Assembly (NCBI GenBank): GCA_965370415.1
Contig: CBDUTJ010000033.1
Span: forward strand, 1 to 29,335
From: JACNIV01 sp965370415
GTDB lineage: Bacteria > Cloacimonadota > Cloacimonadia > Cloacimonadales > TCS61
DNA length: 29,335 nucleotides
Direction: 5' to 3'
Part shown: positions 15,572 through 23,722 of the stretch, in pieces
Numbering within the stretch: position 1 is the stretch's first letter
Layout: every line of letters starts with the position of its first letter
Notes under the pieces: generated by a model
What the model was told of the DNA's origin: nothing
Seen by the model: only the letters and a program-made list of their open reading frames with translations
Databases searched by the model: none
Made by a program: the position numbers and the translations under genes

Positions 15572-16876
15572 CTAATAATTTCCTTTATTACTCTTAAATC
15601 TCTCGAACATCGCTTTGGAAATTTCTTCCGATCGTTCGAAAAAATCACTGTACAGATCCTTGGTTACATGATAATCATCTAATAATATTTCATCGTTTTT
15701 GATTACATACTGGCAGCGTGATTCAGTGATGCCAAAAATAAAATGACTCAGGAATTGTTCAGTGTTGAAAGATGTGGCAGGTTCATAATCAAAGATCGCA
15801 ATATCAGCAGGTTCACCTTCTTCAATTCCCAATGGAAGTCCGAACGCTTTTTTCAACTTAAAATTATTCAGGAAAAGCGCGTTCATTTCAGGGTATCCGA
15901 TATCACAATTTTTATTTAGATATTTTGTAAATATCATAGAATTTTTAAGAGCTTTCATTGTGCTTGGATGCATTCCGTCCGTTCCAACCGTTGTCTTAAT
16001 ACCTTCCGAAATAAATTTGGAAATATTTCCTATATTAAGCCCATTGTTCATATTGGAATCCACAGCTTGTGCAACGAAGATGTTCCTTTTCTTTAAAATT
16101 TCCAAATCTTTTCCTGTAAGATTACTACAATGGATATAAAGAGAATTTTTTCGAACTAATCCGAAACTGTCGAACCGTTCGATAAGACCTTTTCCGTAAC
16201 TTTCCATACATCGAATTCCATCGATTTCACCTTCTGCCACGTGAACGTGAACAGGGAAATCTTCAGTTGCATTAGCAATTTTTTTCAGACTTTCATCACT
16301 GAGTGTGAATGATGCATGCAAGCCGATCATACCCTGAACTGATTTTCCTTTTTGCGCTTTGGCAAAACGGACATTTTCAGCTAAAGATCTTTCAAAAAAT
16401 TCTTTTCCGTTCCTGTCGGAAATCTCAAATGCCAATGTTCCGCTGATTCCGTAAGCATCGAATACTTCTGCCATATCGCTCAAAGCATTCTCAGTGTAAC
16501 CGGAAATATGATGATCGAAAACCGTAGTTACACCGTGAGAAATAGAATCTTTCATTGCGATGGCGGTAGATAGGATCATATCTCCCTTGTTCAAAGAATG
16601 ATCCAGAGTCCACCAGAGATTTTTCAGGTTACCAAGGAAATTCCCAAACGGAACATCGCAGGGAATTCCCTTGGAAAGAGTGGAATAAATGTGATGATGC
16701 GCATTTGTGAGTCCGGGGAAAATAATTTTATTAGTCGTATCAATAATACGATCTACTTTTTCAAACGGCTTTTTATAAAATACTTTTCCATCTTTTATAT
16801 ATATATTTTTCTTTTCAACAAGAACAGTTTCTTCTTTCGGAATGATAATAAAAGCACCCAGTATTTCGATATTCAT
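15572..16876 (-). CDS. ssnA: Putative aminohydrolase SsnA
   Basis: A 434-aa amidohydrolase-superfamily enzyme. Metal ligands are visible in GLTNAHHHIYS (H60 and H62), VHVHVAEG (~210), YIHCSN (~252) and TVGTDGMHPS (~295). E. coli SsnA is of similar length (about 440). The family is a cytosine/guanine-deaminase relative and a marker of selenium-linked purine gene clusters, where it is expected to deaminate or open a purine ring intermediate. AGGAG precedes the ATG. It lies 19 bases after the 2Fe-2S subunit gene, so they form one transcription unit. The stop codon touches the repeat element. Confidence 0.92.
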   Translation of the reverse strand: MNIEILGAFIIIPKEETVLVEKKNIYIKDGKVFYKKPFEKVDRIIDTTNKIIFPGLTNAHHHIYSTLSKGIPCDVPFGNFLGNLKNLWWTLDHSLNKGDMILSTAIAMKDSISHGVTTVFDHHISGYTENALSDMAEVFDAYGISGTLAFEISDRNGKEFFERSLAENVRFAKAQKGKSVQGMIGLHASFTLSDESLKKIANATEDFPVHVHVAEGEIDGIRCMESYGKGLIERFDSFGLVRKNSLYIHCSNLTGKDLEILKKRNIFVAQAVDSNMNNGLNIGNISKFISEGIKTTVGTDGMHPSTMKALKNSMIFTKYLNKNCDIGYPEMNALFLNNFKLKKAFGLPLGIEEGEPADIAIFDYEPATSFNTEQFLSHFIFGITESRCQYVIKNDEILLDDYHVTKDLYSDFFERSEEISKAMFERFKSNKGNY

Positions 16877-16895
16877 CTTTGCTCCTTTAAGAATA

Positions 16896-17363
16896 CTACT
16901 TATTTATTCGTTTTATCATATCTTTAACTGAGTTCAGTATAGGAATATACCCAGTACAACGGCAGAGATTTCCTTCCAAAGCGGTTTTGATCTCTTCCTC
17001 AGTAGGTCTCTGATTTTTATCGAGAAGTGCTTTAGCGCTCATCAGCATACCGGGTGTACAAAATCCGCATTGAATTGCACCGTTATCAAGGAATGCATCT
17101 TGCAATTTGGAGAGAACTTCGTTCTTTTCCAGGATCTCAACTGTTTCCACTTTTGCATTTTGAACCTGTCCAGCTAAGATCATACAGGAATTCACTGCTT
17201 CCCCGTTCATGATCACTGTGCAGGCACCGCATTCTCCTATAGCACATCCTTCCTTGGTTCCGGTTAATCCCAGTTCATCACGCAAAATATCCAGGAGTCT
17301 CAGGGAATCATCAACAGTTAATTTAACACCTTTTCCGTTAACATTGAAATTTAAATTTATCAT
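16896..17363 (-). CDS. Xanthine dehydrogenase-type 2Fe-2S subunit
   Basis: A 155-aa iron-sulfur subunit with GCAIGECGACTV (N-terminal cluster, residues ~38-49), a further Cys in NSCMI, CGFCTPGML and CRCTGY (C-terminal cluster). It partners the fused Mo-FAD protein encoded 24 bases upstream, giving a complete xanthine dehydrogenase electron path. AGGAC is the ribosome site. It is longer than needed for the core fold only by a short lysine-rich tail. It is a paralogue of the subunit at 1998-2456, with about half of the motif-flanking residues the same by eye. Confidence 0.93.
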   Translation of the reverse strand: MINLNFNVNGKGVKLTVDDSLRLLDILRDELGLTGTKEGCAIGECGACTVIMNGEAVNSCMILAGQVQNAKVETVEILEKNEVLSKLQDAFLDNGAIQCGFCTPGMLMSAKALLDKNQRPTEEEIKTALEGNLCRCTGYIPILNSVKDMIKRINK

Positions 17364-17387
17364 TAATCTGTCCTCTTTTTCACTCTA

Positions 17388-20300
17388 TTATTTTCCATGT
17401 TTATTATCGTTTATCTGCGATTGGATTTCTCTCAATGCATCTTTAAAGAGATTAATAAAAACGGGTTTCTTATATTCGGCAGACCAGCGTCCGCCAATTT
17501 CTTGCTCGATCTTTTCTGCTAATGGTTTTTCTGCTGAACTTATAGTTTGCTCGTTCAAAGTTCTACCTATAAGAGCTTTCTCCACATCAGTAATTCTCTG
17601 CGATCTGCTGAAAAGTGAACCATCCACAATGTAGCATTCTTCGATCTTGTCGTTTTCATCAAAACTCAACATCACGCTGATGCTCATCCTGGTAATATTA
17701 ACTGCATTTCTTCTGCCAAGTTGATAATAACTGTGGTAATATTTTTTATCAGGAAGCTTGGGAATTATGATCGCTGTCAGGATTTCACCAGGTTGGATGA
17801 TAGTTTTATAATGTTGTTTAATAAACTCTGAAATCGGAACGATCCGTTCACCCTTTAAAGAACGTAAATGCAGGTTGGCTTGATAAACAATCAGCGGTGG
17901 AACGGAATCGGCACAGGGTGCAGCATTCACGATGTTACCGCCAATGGTCGCCCGGTTTCTTATCTGGGTGGAACCTATCTGCGAACAGGCTTTTATCAAC
18001 AGCGGAAATTCACGTTTGATAATATCGTTATTAATTATTTCCGTGAAAGTAGTTGCTGCTCCGATCGTTATTTTATCACCCGTTTCTTTGATACCTTTCA
18101 ATTCCGGAAGAGAAAAAATATTCAGCAAATTTAAAGGTTCAGTTTTATGACGTGCCTGAACAACAACATCGGTTCCTCCAGCAAGAAGTTTGAATTTTCC
18201 ATCTGCCATTTTTTGCAGAGTTTCTTCCAGACTGTGTGGTGAGGAGGTTTTAATATTACTTAGACGGGGAGTGATTTTCTTATTCTTATTTGAAGCATGT
18301 ACCACTTCGCTTTGACGGGCAGGTTTACGTAGATTTTTCCCCAGGAATACCTGTTCCAGTGTTAAAGGAATCTGGTAGGAACGCTTTCCAAGAGCAAAGC
18401 TGAGAGAATTATTAATAGCTGCTGATGTAAGTTCCAGAGTGGGCTCGCCAATACCTTTAGCTCCAAATGGACCGTAAATATCGGGATTCTCAACCAAAAT
18501 AGGTTCGATCTCTTTAATGTCTTTAATGGTAGGAATAAGATATTCATCCAAATTAAGCGACTTGACTTCACCATTTTGAATGTTAAAATCTTCCAATATT
18601 CCGTAACCCATTCCCTGAGTAGTACCACCATAAACCTGACCTTCCGCACCTACTCTGTTAAGAACTTTTCCCACATCGTGAGCAGCGGTTATCTTCTCCA
18701 CTTCGATTTTCCCTGTATGTGTATCGATGCGAATTTCCACGATCTGGCAACCGTAAACATAAGTAAAGTAAGCGTTGCCCTGTCCTGTTTCTTCGTCCCA
18801 GTTTACGTCGGGACCTTTAAACCAGCCGTAAGCCGAAAGATTAACTCCGTCCCAATATGCTTTTTCTGCGGCGTCAGAGAATTTCACAGGTTTTGTTTTC
18901 GGATTCTTAGCTTTGCGATAGATGTATCCGTTTTTCCATTCGGTTTCTTCCAATCTGGAAACTTTGAGGTCATCTTTTATGATTTTAAAAATTCTTTCTT
19001 TCACAACGTTAGCAGCTTGAATGGTAGCATTACCTCCAACTATAGTTCCGCGGGAAGCTACTGTGGGACCGCCATCTGTTATCGTGGAAGTTTGAGGTTC
19101 CAGGAACGTAATATCCTCAAGAGGAACTCCCAGAACTTCGGATGTTACCTGGCAGAATGTGGTGCGAAGTCCCTGACCATTTTCGTTAACTCCGGTGAAC
19201 ACAATTACACTTCCATCTGCCTGCACAGAAACAATGGCAGAAGATGCATCCGTACCTTCAGCACCCAGCGAGCAGCCACGATAACTGCAAGATAACCCGA
19301 TACCATATTTATATCTTCTGCTTACAGCATTCGATTTTTTATATTGTTTATATTTTTCTTTATAATTACTTTTTTCTACAGCTTCCCACATAACTTGGTG
19401 CAAAGACACTTTATGTTCCGATAATTTCTGTCCGCTGGCAGTGATGCTTCCCTGTTTGAATCCATTGATCTTTCTGATTTCCAGAGGTGTGATTCCGCAA
19501 ATTTCTGCAATTTCATCCATCAGGGATTCCTGGGCAAAAATAACCTGCGGTGAACCGAATCCCCTGAAAGCTGCTGTATAAGTGTTGTTTGTGTAAACTC
19601 CTTTTACGTCTGTAAGCACATTTTCTATTTCGTAAGGTCCGGTTGCTTGAACTACAGAACGCCAGGTTACGAAGAAAGTTTGCGAAGAATATGCTCCGCT
19701 GTCTGCTAGGATGTTTATTTTCATTGCCTTTAGTTTACCATCATTATTGAAGCCGACTTTATAGGACATGATGTAGGGATGGCGTTTATAACTTTCTTTA
19801 AGCGAATCTTCACGAGTATAGGTTATTTTTACGGGTTTTCCAGTTAGTTTGGAAAGCAATGCAGCCCGGCTAGCAATGTTATTAATTACATCATCTTTTC
19901 CGCCAAAAGAACCTCCCAGAGTTGAACCGAATACATTCACCTGGTTCAGTTTCAGTCCCATGAAAAGAGCAACTACCTTGCGGGTGGTGAATGGATTCTG
20001 AATAGAACCATATACCTTGAATCCTTTTGTTGTAGGGTCAGGTACAACTGTTACAGATTCCGGTTCGATGTAGGCATGTTCCACAAATCCTGTTTTGTAT
20101 TTTCTTTCGATCACCTGGTCGGATTCGGCAAAACCTTTTTCCACATCACCTTTAATAAGCGGATAATGGTTCACTACGTTACTTTTATATTCGGGATGGA
20201 TCAAACGGGCATCCGGTTTTACAGCTTCTTCAATATCGGTGAGAGGATCGTAAGGTTCATACTCGACCCGGATTGCATCCACAGCCGCATAAGCCTGTTC

Positions 20301-20621
20301 TTTTGTAAAGGCAGCTACAACTGCTAAAACATCTCCGGCAAAGAAAATTTCGTCATTTACAATAGGTAAATAATCTCTGCGAATGGGTCCGACTTTCTTT
20401 TCGCCGGGAACATCTTTATACAGTCCAATTGCTTTTACACCGGGCATTTTTTCTGCCTTAGAAATATCGAGTTTTGTGATCTTTCCTGCGGGAATATCTG
20501 TGTAACGAACAGCTCCATAAAGCATACTCGGGAATTTGAGATCATCACCATAAATGGCTTTGCCGGTGACTTTTTCGTAGCCGTCAACGCGTCTGACTCT
20601 TTTTCCAATCACGTTTTCCAT
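17388..20621 (-). CDS. Fused xanthine dehydrogenase: Mo domain followed by FAD domain
   Basis: A 1077-aa protein with an N-terminal molybdopterin domain (residues ~1-765) and a C-terminal FAD domain (~785-1077). Mo motifs: GSFGGKDD (~236), AAFRGFGSPQ (~350), NENGQGLR (~480) and the catalytic-glutamate loop GIGEPTLELTSAA (~724). FAD motifs: KLLAGGTDVVVQ (~812-823) and ATIGGNIVNAAPCADSVPPL (~895). The linker (RQSEVVHASNKNKKITPRLS) is polar and probably flexible. It should oxidise hypoxanthine/xanthine or related purines; the adjacent genes suggest the selenium-dependent XdhD-type role. In E. coli XdhD the fused pieces are 2Fe-2S plus Mo with FAD separate, so this order is unusual. AAGGA lies six bases before the ATG. 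Confidence 0.94.
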   Translation of the reverse strand: MENVIGKRVRRVDGYEKVTGKAIYGDDLKFPSMLYGAVRYTDIPAGKITKLDISKAEKMPGVKAIGLYKDVPGEKKVGPIRRDYLPIVNDEIFFAGDVLAVVAAFTKEQAYAAVDAIRVEYEPYDPLTDIEEAVKPDARLIHPEYKSNVVNHYPLIKGDVEKGFAESDQVIERKYKTGFVEHAYIEPESVTVVPDPTTKGFKVYGSIQNPFTTRKVVALFMGLKLNQVNVFGSTLGGSFGGKDDVINNIASRAALLSKLTGKPVKITYTREDSLKESYKRHPYIMSYKVGFNNDGKLKAMKINILADSGAYSSQTFFVTWRSVVQATGPYEIENVLTDVKGVYTNNTYTAAFRGFGSPQVIFAQESLMDEIAEICGITPLEIRKINGFKQGSITASGQKLSEHKVSLHQVMWEAVEKSNYKEKYKQYKKSNAVSRRYKYGIGLSCSYRGCSLGAEGTDASSAIVSVQADGSVIVFTGVNENGQGLRTTFCQVTSEVLGVPLEDITFLEPQTSTITDGGPTVASRGTIVGGNATIQAANVVKERIFKIIKDDLKVSRLEETEWKNGYIYRKAKNPKTKPVKFSDAAEKAYWDGVNLSAYGWFKGPDVNWDEETGQGNAYFTYVYGCQIVEIRIDTHTGKIEVEKITAAHDVGKVLNRVGAEGQVYGGTTQGMGYGILEDFNIQNGEVKSLNLDEYLIPTIKDIKEIEPILVENPDIYGPFGAKGIGEPTLELTSAAINNSLSFALGKRSYQIPLTLEQVFLGKNLRKPARQSEVVHASNKNKKITPRLSNIKTSSPHSLEETLQKMADGKFKLLAGGTDVVVQARHKTEPLNLLNIFSLPELKGIKETGDKITIGAATTFTEIINNDIIKREFPLLIKACSQIGSTQIRNRATIGGNIVNAAPCADSVPPLIVYQANLHLRSLKGERIVPISEFIKQHYKTIIQPGEILTAIIIPKLPDKKYYHSYYQLGRRNAVNITRMSISVMLSFDENDKIEECYIVDGSLFSRSQRITDVEKALIGRTLNEQTISSAEKPLAEKIEQEIGGRWSAEYKKPVFINLFKDALREIQSQINDNKHGK

Positions 20622-20688
20622 AACACATCCTTTTCATTTATATAATAAAGAAAAAACACTATTATTACAACTTTGGATTAATGTTTAG

Positions 20689-20714
20689 AAACGTTAGTTA
20701 CTCCTTGAACGTTT
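20689..20714. promoter_or_regulatory. Inverted repeat upstream of xdh, possible operator
   Basis: AAACGTT and AACGTTT lie 12 bases apart, about 70-95 bases before the ATG of the fused xanthine dehydrogenase. Position and dyad symmetry fit an operator, but no regulator is encoded in the window and the arms are short. Confidence 0.3.
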
Positions 20715-20776
20715 AGACTTCATAGTAAGTCGCGCCTTTTATACTTACACCGAACGATTTTTTTGTATTATTAAAT

Positions 20777-20807
20777 AATGTCAATTATTTTTCAATAATT
20801 TGACATT
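20777..20807. promoter_or_regulatory. Long hairpin upstream of the xdh operon
   Basis: AATGTCAATTATT and AATAATTTGACATT pair over 13 positions with one bulged base and a 4-base loop (TTTC). It lies about 160 bases before the xdh start. It has no T-run, so it is not a standard terminator; a regulator-binding dyad is one possible reading. Confidence 0.4.
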
Positions 20808-20900
20808 CACCAAAAAATTTTTAGAGTTATTGTATTCTTTTCATTTTGAAGAATAATAAAAAGGATTTTCAAACCAGAAGCTGGTAGGCATTAATCTTCA

Positions 20901-20924
20901 TTTCTTTTGTACCGACAAAAGAAA
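20901..20924. repeat. Perfect hairpin TTTCTTTTGT/ACAAAAGAAA
   Basis: Ten-base arms pair perfectly around ACCG, and are followed by CGAAACAAAGAAAA. This type of CTTTTGT...ACAAAAG element is a common dispersed intergenic repeat in AT-rich genomes of this kind. I see no gene attached. Confidence 0.55.
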
Positions 20925-21296
20925 CGAAACAAAGAAAAACTCCTGGCGAATATAAATTATTAAAATTAGTAAAAACCACTAAAAAATCTTAACTCGTAAT
21001 TTTCTAAGTAGAATCTATGAAAGAAATTAAAAAACAACTCAAACAGAAGATTTTTCCTAACGCTTGCTTATTACCAATTTCTTAACGCAATTTATATTAT
21101 GCCGATTTTAAGAAAAAGAACGCATTTCAATCCATAATAATTTTCTATACTTTCACGATGAACAAAATTTATATTATGTAGAATCTCTTTGCAATTAATT
21201 TTTTAATGGATTCTTGTATTTTATTATATTGTTTTTCAATGGGATACCTTATGAACTACTGTTGGTTGTCGGGAGGATGCATATATTTTCAGCAAT

Positions 21297-21326
21297 TAAA
21301 AAAGCGGAGCAATTTCACCCCGCTCA
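21297..21326 (-). terminator. Probable terminator of the permease gene
   Basis: On the minus strand AGCGG and CCGCT pair around a 12-base loop and are followed by a run of T (TTTTTTAA), starting about 12 bases after the permease stop codon. The stem is short, so confidence is moderate. Confidence 0.5.
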
Positions 21327-21336
21327 TTAAAATTTA

Positions 21337-22677
21337 TTATTTCCTTGGTAGAACAATATTTGAAACAATAGCCACCAGTCCACCGGTTGTGATGGGAGAA
21401 CCGAAAACCCTCTGGATAATAACCGGCATCTGATTCAGGAATGCGGGAACCAACTGAACACCCAGTCCCAATCCAAAAGAAATGGCCATGATCATCATTG
21501 CTCTTCTATCGATAGGCTGAGAAGCAATTATCTTGATACCTGCAGCTGCAACCGTTCCAAACATAATGATGGTGGCACCACCAAGTACGGGTTTAGGCAT
21601 TTGCTGGAATATACCTCCGATAACCGGGAAAAGACCAAGTAATACCAGGAAACCAGCAATATATATTCCCACATAACGGCTGGCTACCCCGGTAAGTTGG
21701 ATAACTCCATTGTTCTGGCTGAAAGTTGTATTGGGAAAGGTATTGAAAGTGGCAGCTAAAGCAGAATTAACACCATCACCCAAAATACCGCCTTTGATAC
21801 GTTTGATATAAAGATCACCTTCAATAGGTTCACCCGAAACCATCGAAGTTGCTGTGAGGTCGCCAATGGATTCTATGGTGGTGATAAGATAAATGAAAGC
21901 GATTGGAATAAAAGCTGCCCAGTTGAAACCAAATCCATATTTAAAAGGTATTGGAACGCTGATAACAGGAAGGTCTTTCAAACCGCTCAGATCTACTTTC
22001 CCAAGAAATATTGAAACAATATATCCTACTACCAATCCTATTACGATAGAACTCATGCGCAGAAACTGATTTTTACTTCTGTTCATTAGAATTATCACTA
22101 TCAAAACAAGAAAAGCCAGGCTCAGGTTTTCAAATGAAGCAAAAAATTCCGGCTTGTTATCCAAAAGCCACTGTCCGCCTGCCATATCCGTGATCCCTAC
22201 TTTGATAAGGCTCAAACCGATGGTGGTGACCACGATCCCTGTTACGATGGGAGTAATTACCTTCCTGAGATGATGTAGAATACGACTGAGGAACATTTCG
22301 ATAAACGCACCTAAGAAACAGATACCGTAAATAACAGAGAGAATTTCTCTGGGTCCGCCACCCTGATTCTTTACAATAAAACCTGCTGCCAATATAGAAC
22401 TCAGGAAAGCGAAACTGGTTCCCTGGATACTCAAAAGTCCTGATCCGATAGGTCCAATGCGCTTAACCTGAATAAAAGTGGCAACTCCCGAAACAATAAG
22501 TGACATGCTGATAAGGTAGGGAAGTTCTTTGCCCAAACCCAGCACTCCACCAATTATCAGCGTGGGCGTAATAATTCCTACAAAAATTGCCAGCAGATGC
22601 TGAAGTGCCGCAAAAACGGAATCCACAACCGGCGGTTTGTCATGCAAACCATAAATAATATCACTTTTCTTGTTCAT
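21337..22677 (-). CDS. Uracil-xanthine permease (NAT/NCS2 family)
   Basis: A 446-aa inner-membrane transporter with about 14 hydrophobic segments. The nucleobase-ascorbate transporter signature is present as SQNNGVIQLTGVASRYVG (~residue 317), matching Q/E/P-N-x-G-x4-T. Also typical are the N-terminal GLHDKPPVVDSVFAALQHLLA and TTIESIGDLTATS (~275). It imports xanthine, urate or uracil by proton symport; the purine catabolic genes downstream favour xanthine or urate. AGGAG precedes the ATG. It is separated from the xdh operon by 700 bases and a likely terminator, so it has its own promoter. Confidence 0.94.
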   Translation of the reverse strand: MNKKSDIIYGLHDKPPVVDSVFAALQHLLAIFVGIITPTLIIGGVLGLGKELPYLISMSLIVSGVATFIQVKRIGPIGSGLLSIQGTSFAFLSSILAAGFIVKNQGGGPREILSVIYGICFLGAFIEMFLSRILHHLRKVITPIVTGIVVTTIGLSLIKVGITDMAGGQWLLDNKPEFFASFENLSLAFLVLIVIILMNRSKNQFLRMSSIVIGLVVGYIVSIFLGKVDLSGLKDLPVISVPIPFKYGFGFNWAAFIPIAFIYLITTIESIGDLTATSMVSGEPIEGDLYIKRIKGGILGDGVNSALAATFNTFPNTTFSQNNGVIQLTGVASRYVGIYIAGFLVLLGLFPVIGGIFQQMPKPVLGGATIIMFGTVAAAGIKIIASQPIDRRAMMIMAISFGLGLGVQLVPAFLNQMPVIIQRVFGSPITTGGLVAIVSNIVLPRK

Positions 22678-22842
22678 ACCATACTCTCCTTTCTTGATTT
22701 ATTTTTGAATGGATTTGCGAATGTAAAAAAAATAATTTTTAATTTATTCATTACAAAATATAAGATTAAAATTACTTATATGTGTCAAATACATTATTAG
22801 AAAAATCAGAATTTTTGGGGGTTTAGGTATTTTTCAACAATC

Positions 22843-22876
22843 AAAAAAAAGCAGGACTCATCTAAGCCCTGCTTTT
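22843..22876 (-). terminator. Strong isolated terminator hairpin upstream of permease
   Basis: AAAAGCAGG (22847-22855) and CCTGCTTTT (22868-22876) pair perfectly around a 12-base loop. On the minus strand the stem is followed by eight T. No annotated minus-strand gene ends here; the nearest minus-strand gene starts 165 bases further downstream (the permease). It may end a small RNA transcribed from 22877-23130 or act as an attenuator for the permease. Confidence 0.7.
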
Positions 22877-23129
22877 GCAGATAAGTGTTTTTTTTGCAAT
22901 TTTTATGATTACAAGCTGTCTATTGTTAAGTGTGGGCAGCGGGATGTAAATAAACAAAAATTTTATCTCCATAAAAGTGTAAGAAAGCTAACAAAAAACC
23001 TGCCTGAAAGCGTCAAATTGAATCATCTTCTCTTCATCATTATTAATTATCAATTCCCTATGATTGTAATGAGTTCTGCTTTTACAGATGAATTTTATTT
23101 CGTGCGACTTTTTTTTCTTATGACAAATT

Positions 23130-23214
23130 GCCTATAACAATCATTCGTGCTAAAGTATCAGAATGATTCAGCCGAAACGAACAACGAAACTAACCGCAGA
23201 CGCAATGTTACGGG
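23130..23214 (-). repeat. Isolated attC-like site
   Basis: Read on the minus strand it begins with CCCGTAAC and ends with GTTATAGGC, resembling attC R'' and R' boxes. The inner boxes CGT(CT)GC and GCACG pair with two extrahelical bases. The left half (GTAACATTGCGTCTGCGGT) resembles the left half of the site at 27029-27158 (GTAACAAGCGTGTCAGCGGT). Inner pairing beyond these boxes is poor, and its ends do not match a neighbouring cassette, so it may be a relic. Confidence 0.4.
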
Positions 23215-23308
23215 ATTCAATTATTTCCGAAAATATTAATACACTTGACTCTTGAATTTATAAATAACTTTTGTGTAATAAGATAAAAAGTGAAGTAAGG
23301 ATTATATT

Positions 23309-23722
23309 ATGAATAATGAAGATATCAGGCACCTGGACCTGTTATCGATGTTTCACTACATAGTCGGTGGCATTACAGCTTTGTTCTCATGCATACCGAT
23401 TATACATGTGATCATAGGCCTGTCTATGGTTTCTGGAAAATTCTTTAATGAGAGCAATAGCCCCGAACCACCAGCTTTCATGGGATGGATGTTTGTTATC
23501 ATTGGAACAGTATTCATTGTGCTGGGCTTGAGTATTGCAGTGTGCATGATAGTTGCCGGGAAAAAACTGAAAAAGCGTAAGAACAGAGTTTTTTGTATGG
23601 TCATTGCAGGAATTGAATGTATGTTCATGCCTTTTGGCACCATCCTCGGTGTCTTCACTCTTATTGTTCTAAATAAAGAATCTATCCAGGAAATATTTGC
23701 CCAACCAGGTACTGAAGGCTAA
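23309..23722 (+). CDS. Small integral membrane protein of unknown function
   Basis: A 137-aa protein with three or four hydrophobic segments: ~15-40 (IVGGITALFSCIPIIHVIIGL), ~58-84 (MGWMFVIIGTVFIVLGLSIAV) and ~97-122 (CMVIAGIECMFMPFGTILGVFTLIVL). The PP-x-FMGW and CMFMPFGTILGVF motifs recur in a widespread family of small membrane proteins without known function. AAGGATTATATT precedes the ATG. Its 3' end overlaps the TTG start of the pseudouridine synthase gene by 26 bases, so translation is probably coupled. Confidence 0.8.
   Translation: MNNEDIRHLDLLSMFHYIVGGITALFSCIPIIHVIIGLSMVSGKFFNESNSPEPPAFMGWMFVIIGTVFIVLGLSIAVCMIVAGKKLKKRKNRVFCMVIAGIECMFMPFGTILGVFTLIVLNKESIQEIFAQPGTEG

Larger units (their letters stand above)
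20622..21296. other. Long AT-rich intergenic region upstream of the xdh operon
   Basis: About 675 bases without a gene. It must contain the promoter of the minus-strand xdh operon. Seen by eye: inverted AAACGTT/AACGTTT (20689-20714), the motif at 20726-20743 shared with the 12.2-kb region, a long hairpin at 20777-20807, a repeat hairpin at 20901-20924, and two copies of AATTTATATTATG (21089-21101 and 21166-21178). No small ORF with a convincing ribosome site was found. Confidence 0.5.
22678..23308. other. Intergenic region between permease and plus-strand pair
   Basis: About 630 bases between divergent genes. It holds an isolated minus-strand terminator hairpin (22843-22876), an attC-like site (23130-23214), and presumably promoters in both directions. 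I found no coding frame. I looked for purine riboswitch core sequences upstream of the permease and did not find them. Confidence 0.5.

Noticed and set aside
18362..18649. Minus-strand 95-codon frame and several plus-strand frames inside xdh, ygfK and other genes
   Set aside because: They lie fully inside genes with clear protein motifs in another frame, and their composition is that of shadow frames.
22931..22946. Additional attC half-site near 22.93 kb
   Set aside because: Only a short match to the right half of site 2, with no partner box at a fitting distance; mentioned only as a possible relic.
22678..23130. Purine (guanine/xanthine) riboswitch upstream of the permease
   Set aside because: I looked for the conserved loop and junction sequences of the purine aptamer on the minus strand and did not find them.
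23356..23658. Minus-strand 100-codon frame opposite the small membrane protein
   Set aside because: The plus-strand frame has a ribosome site and family motifs; the minus frame has none.
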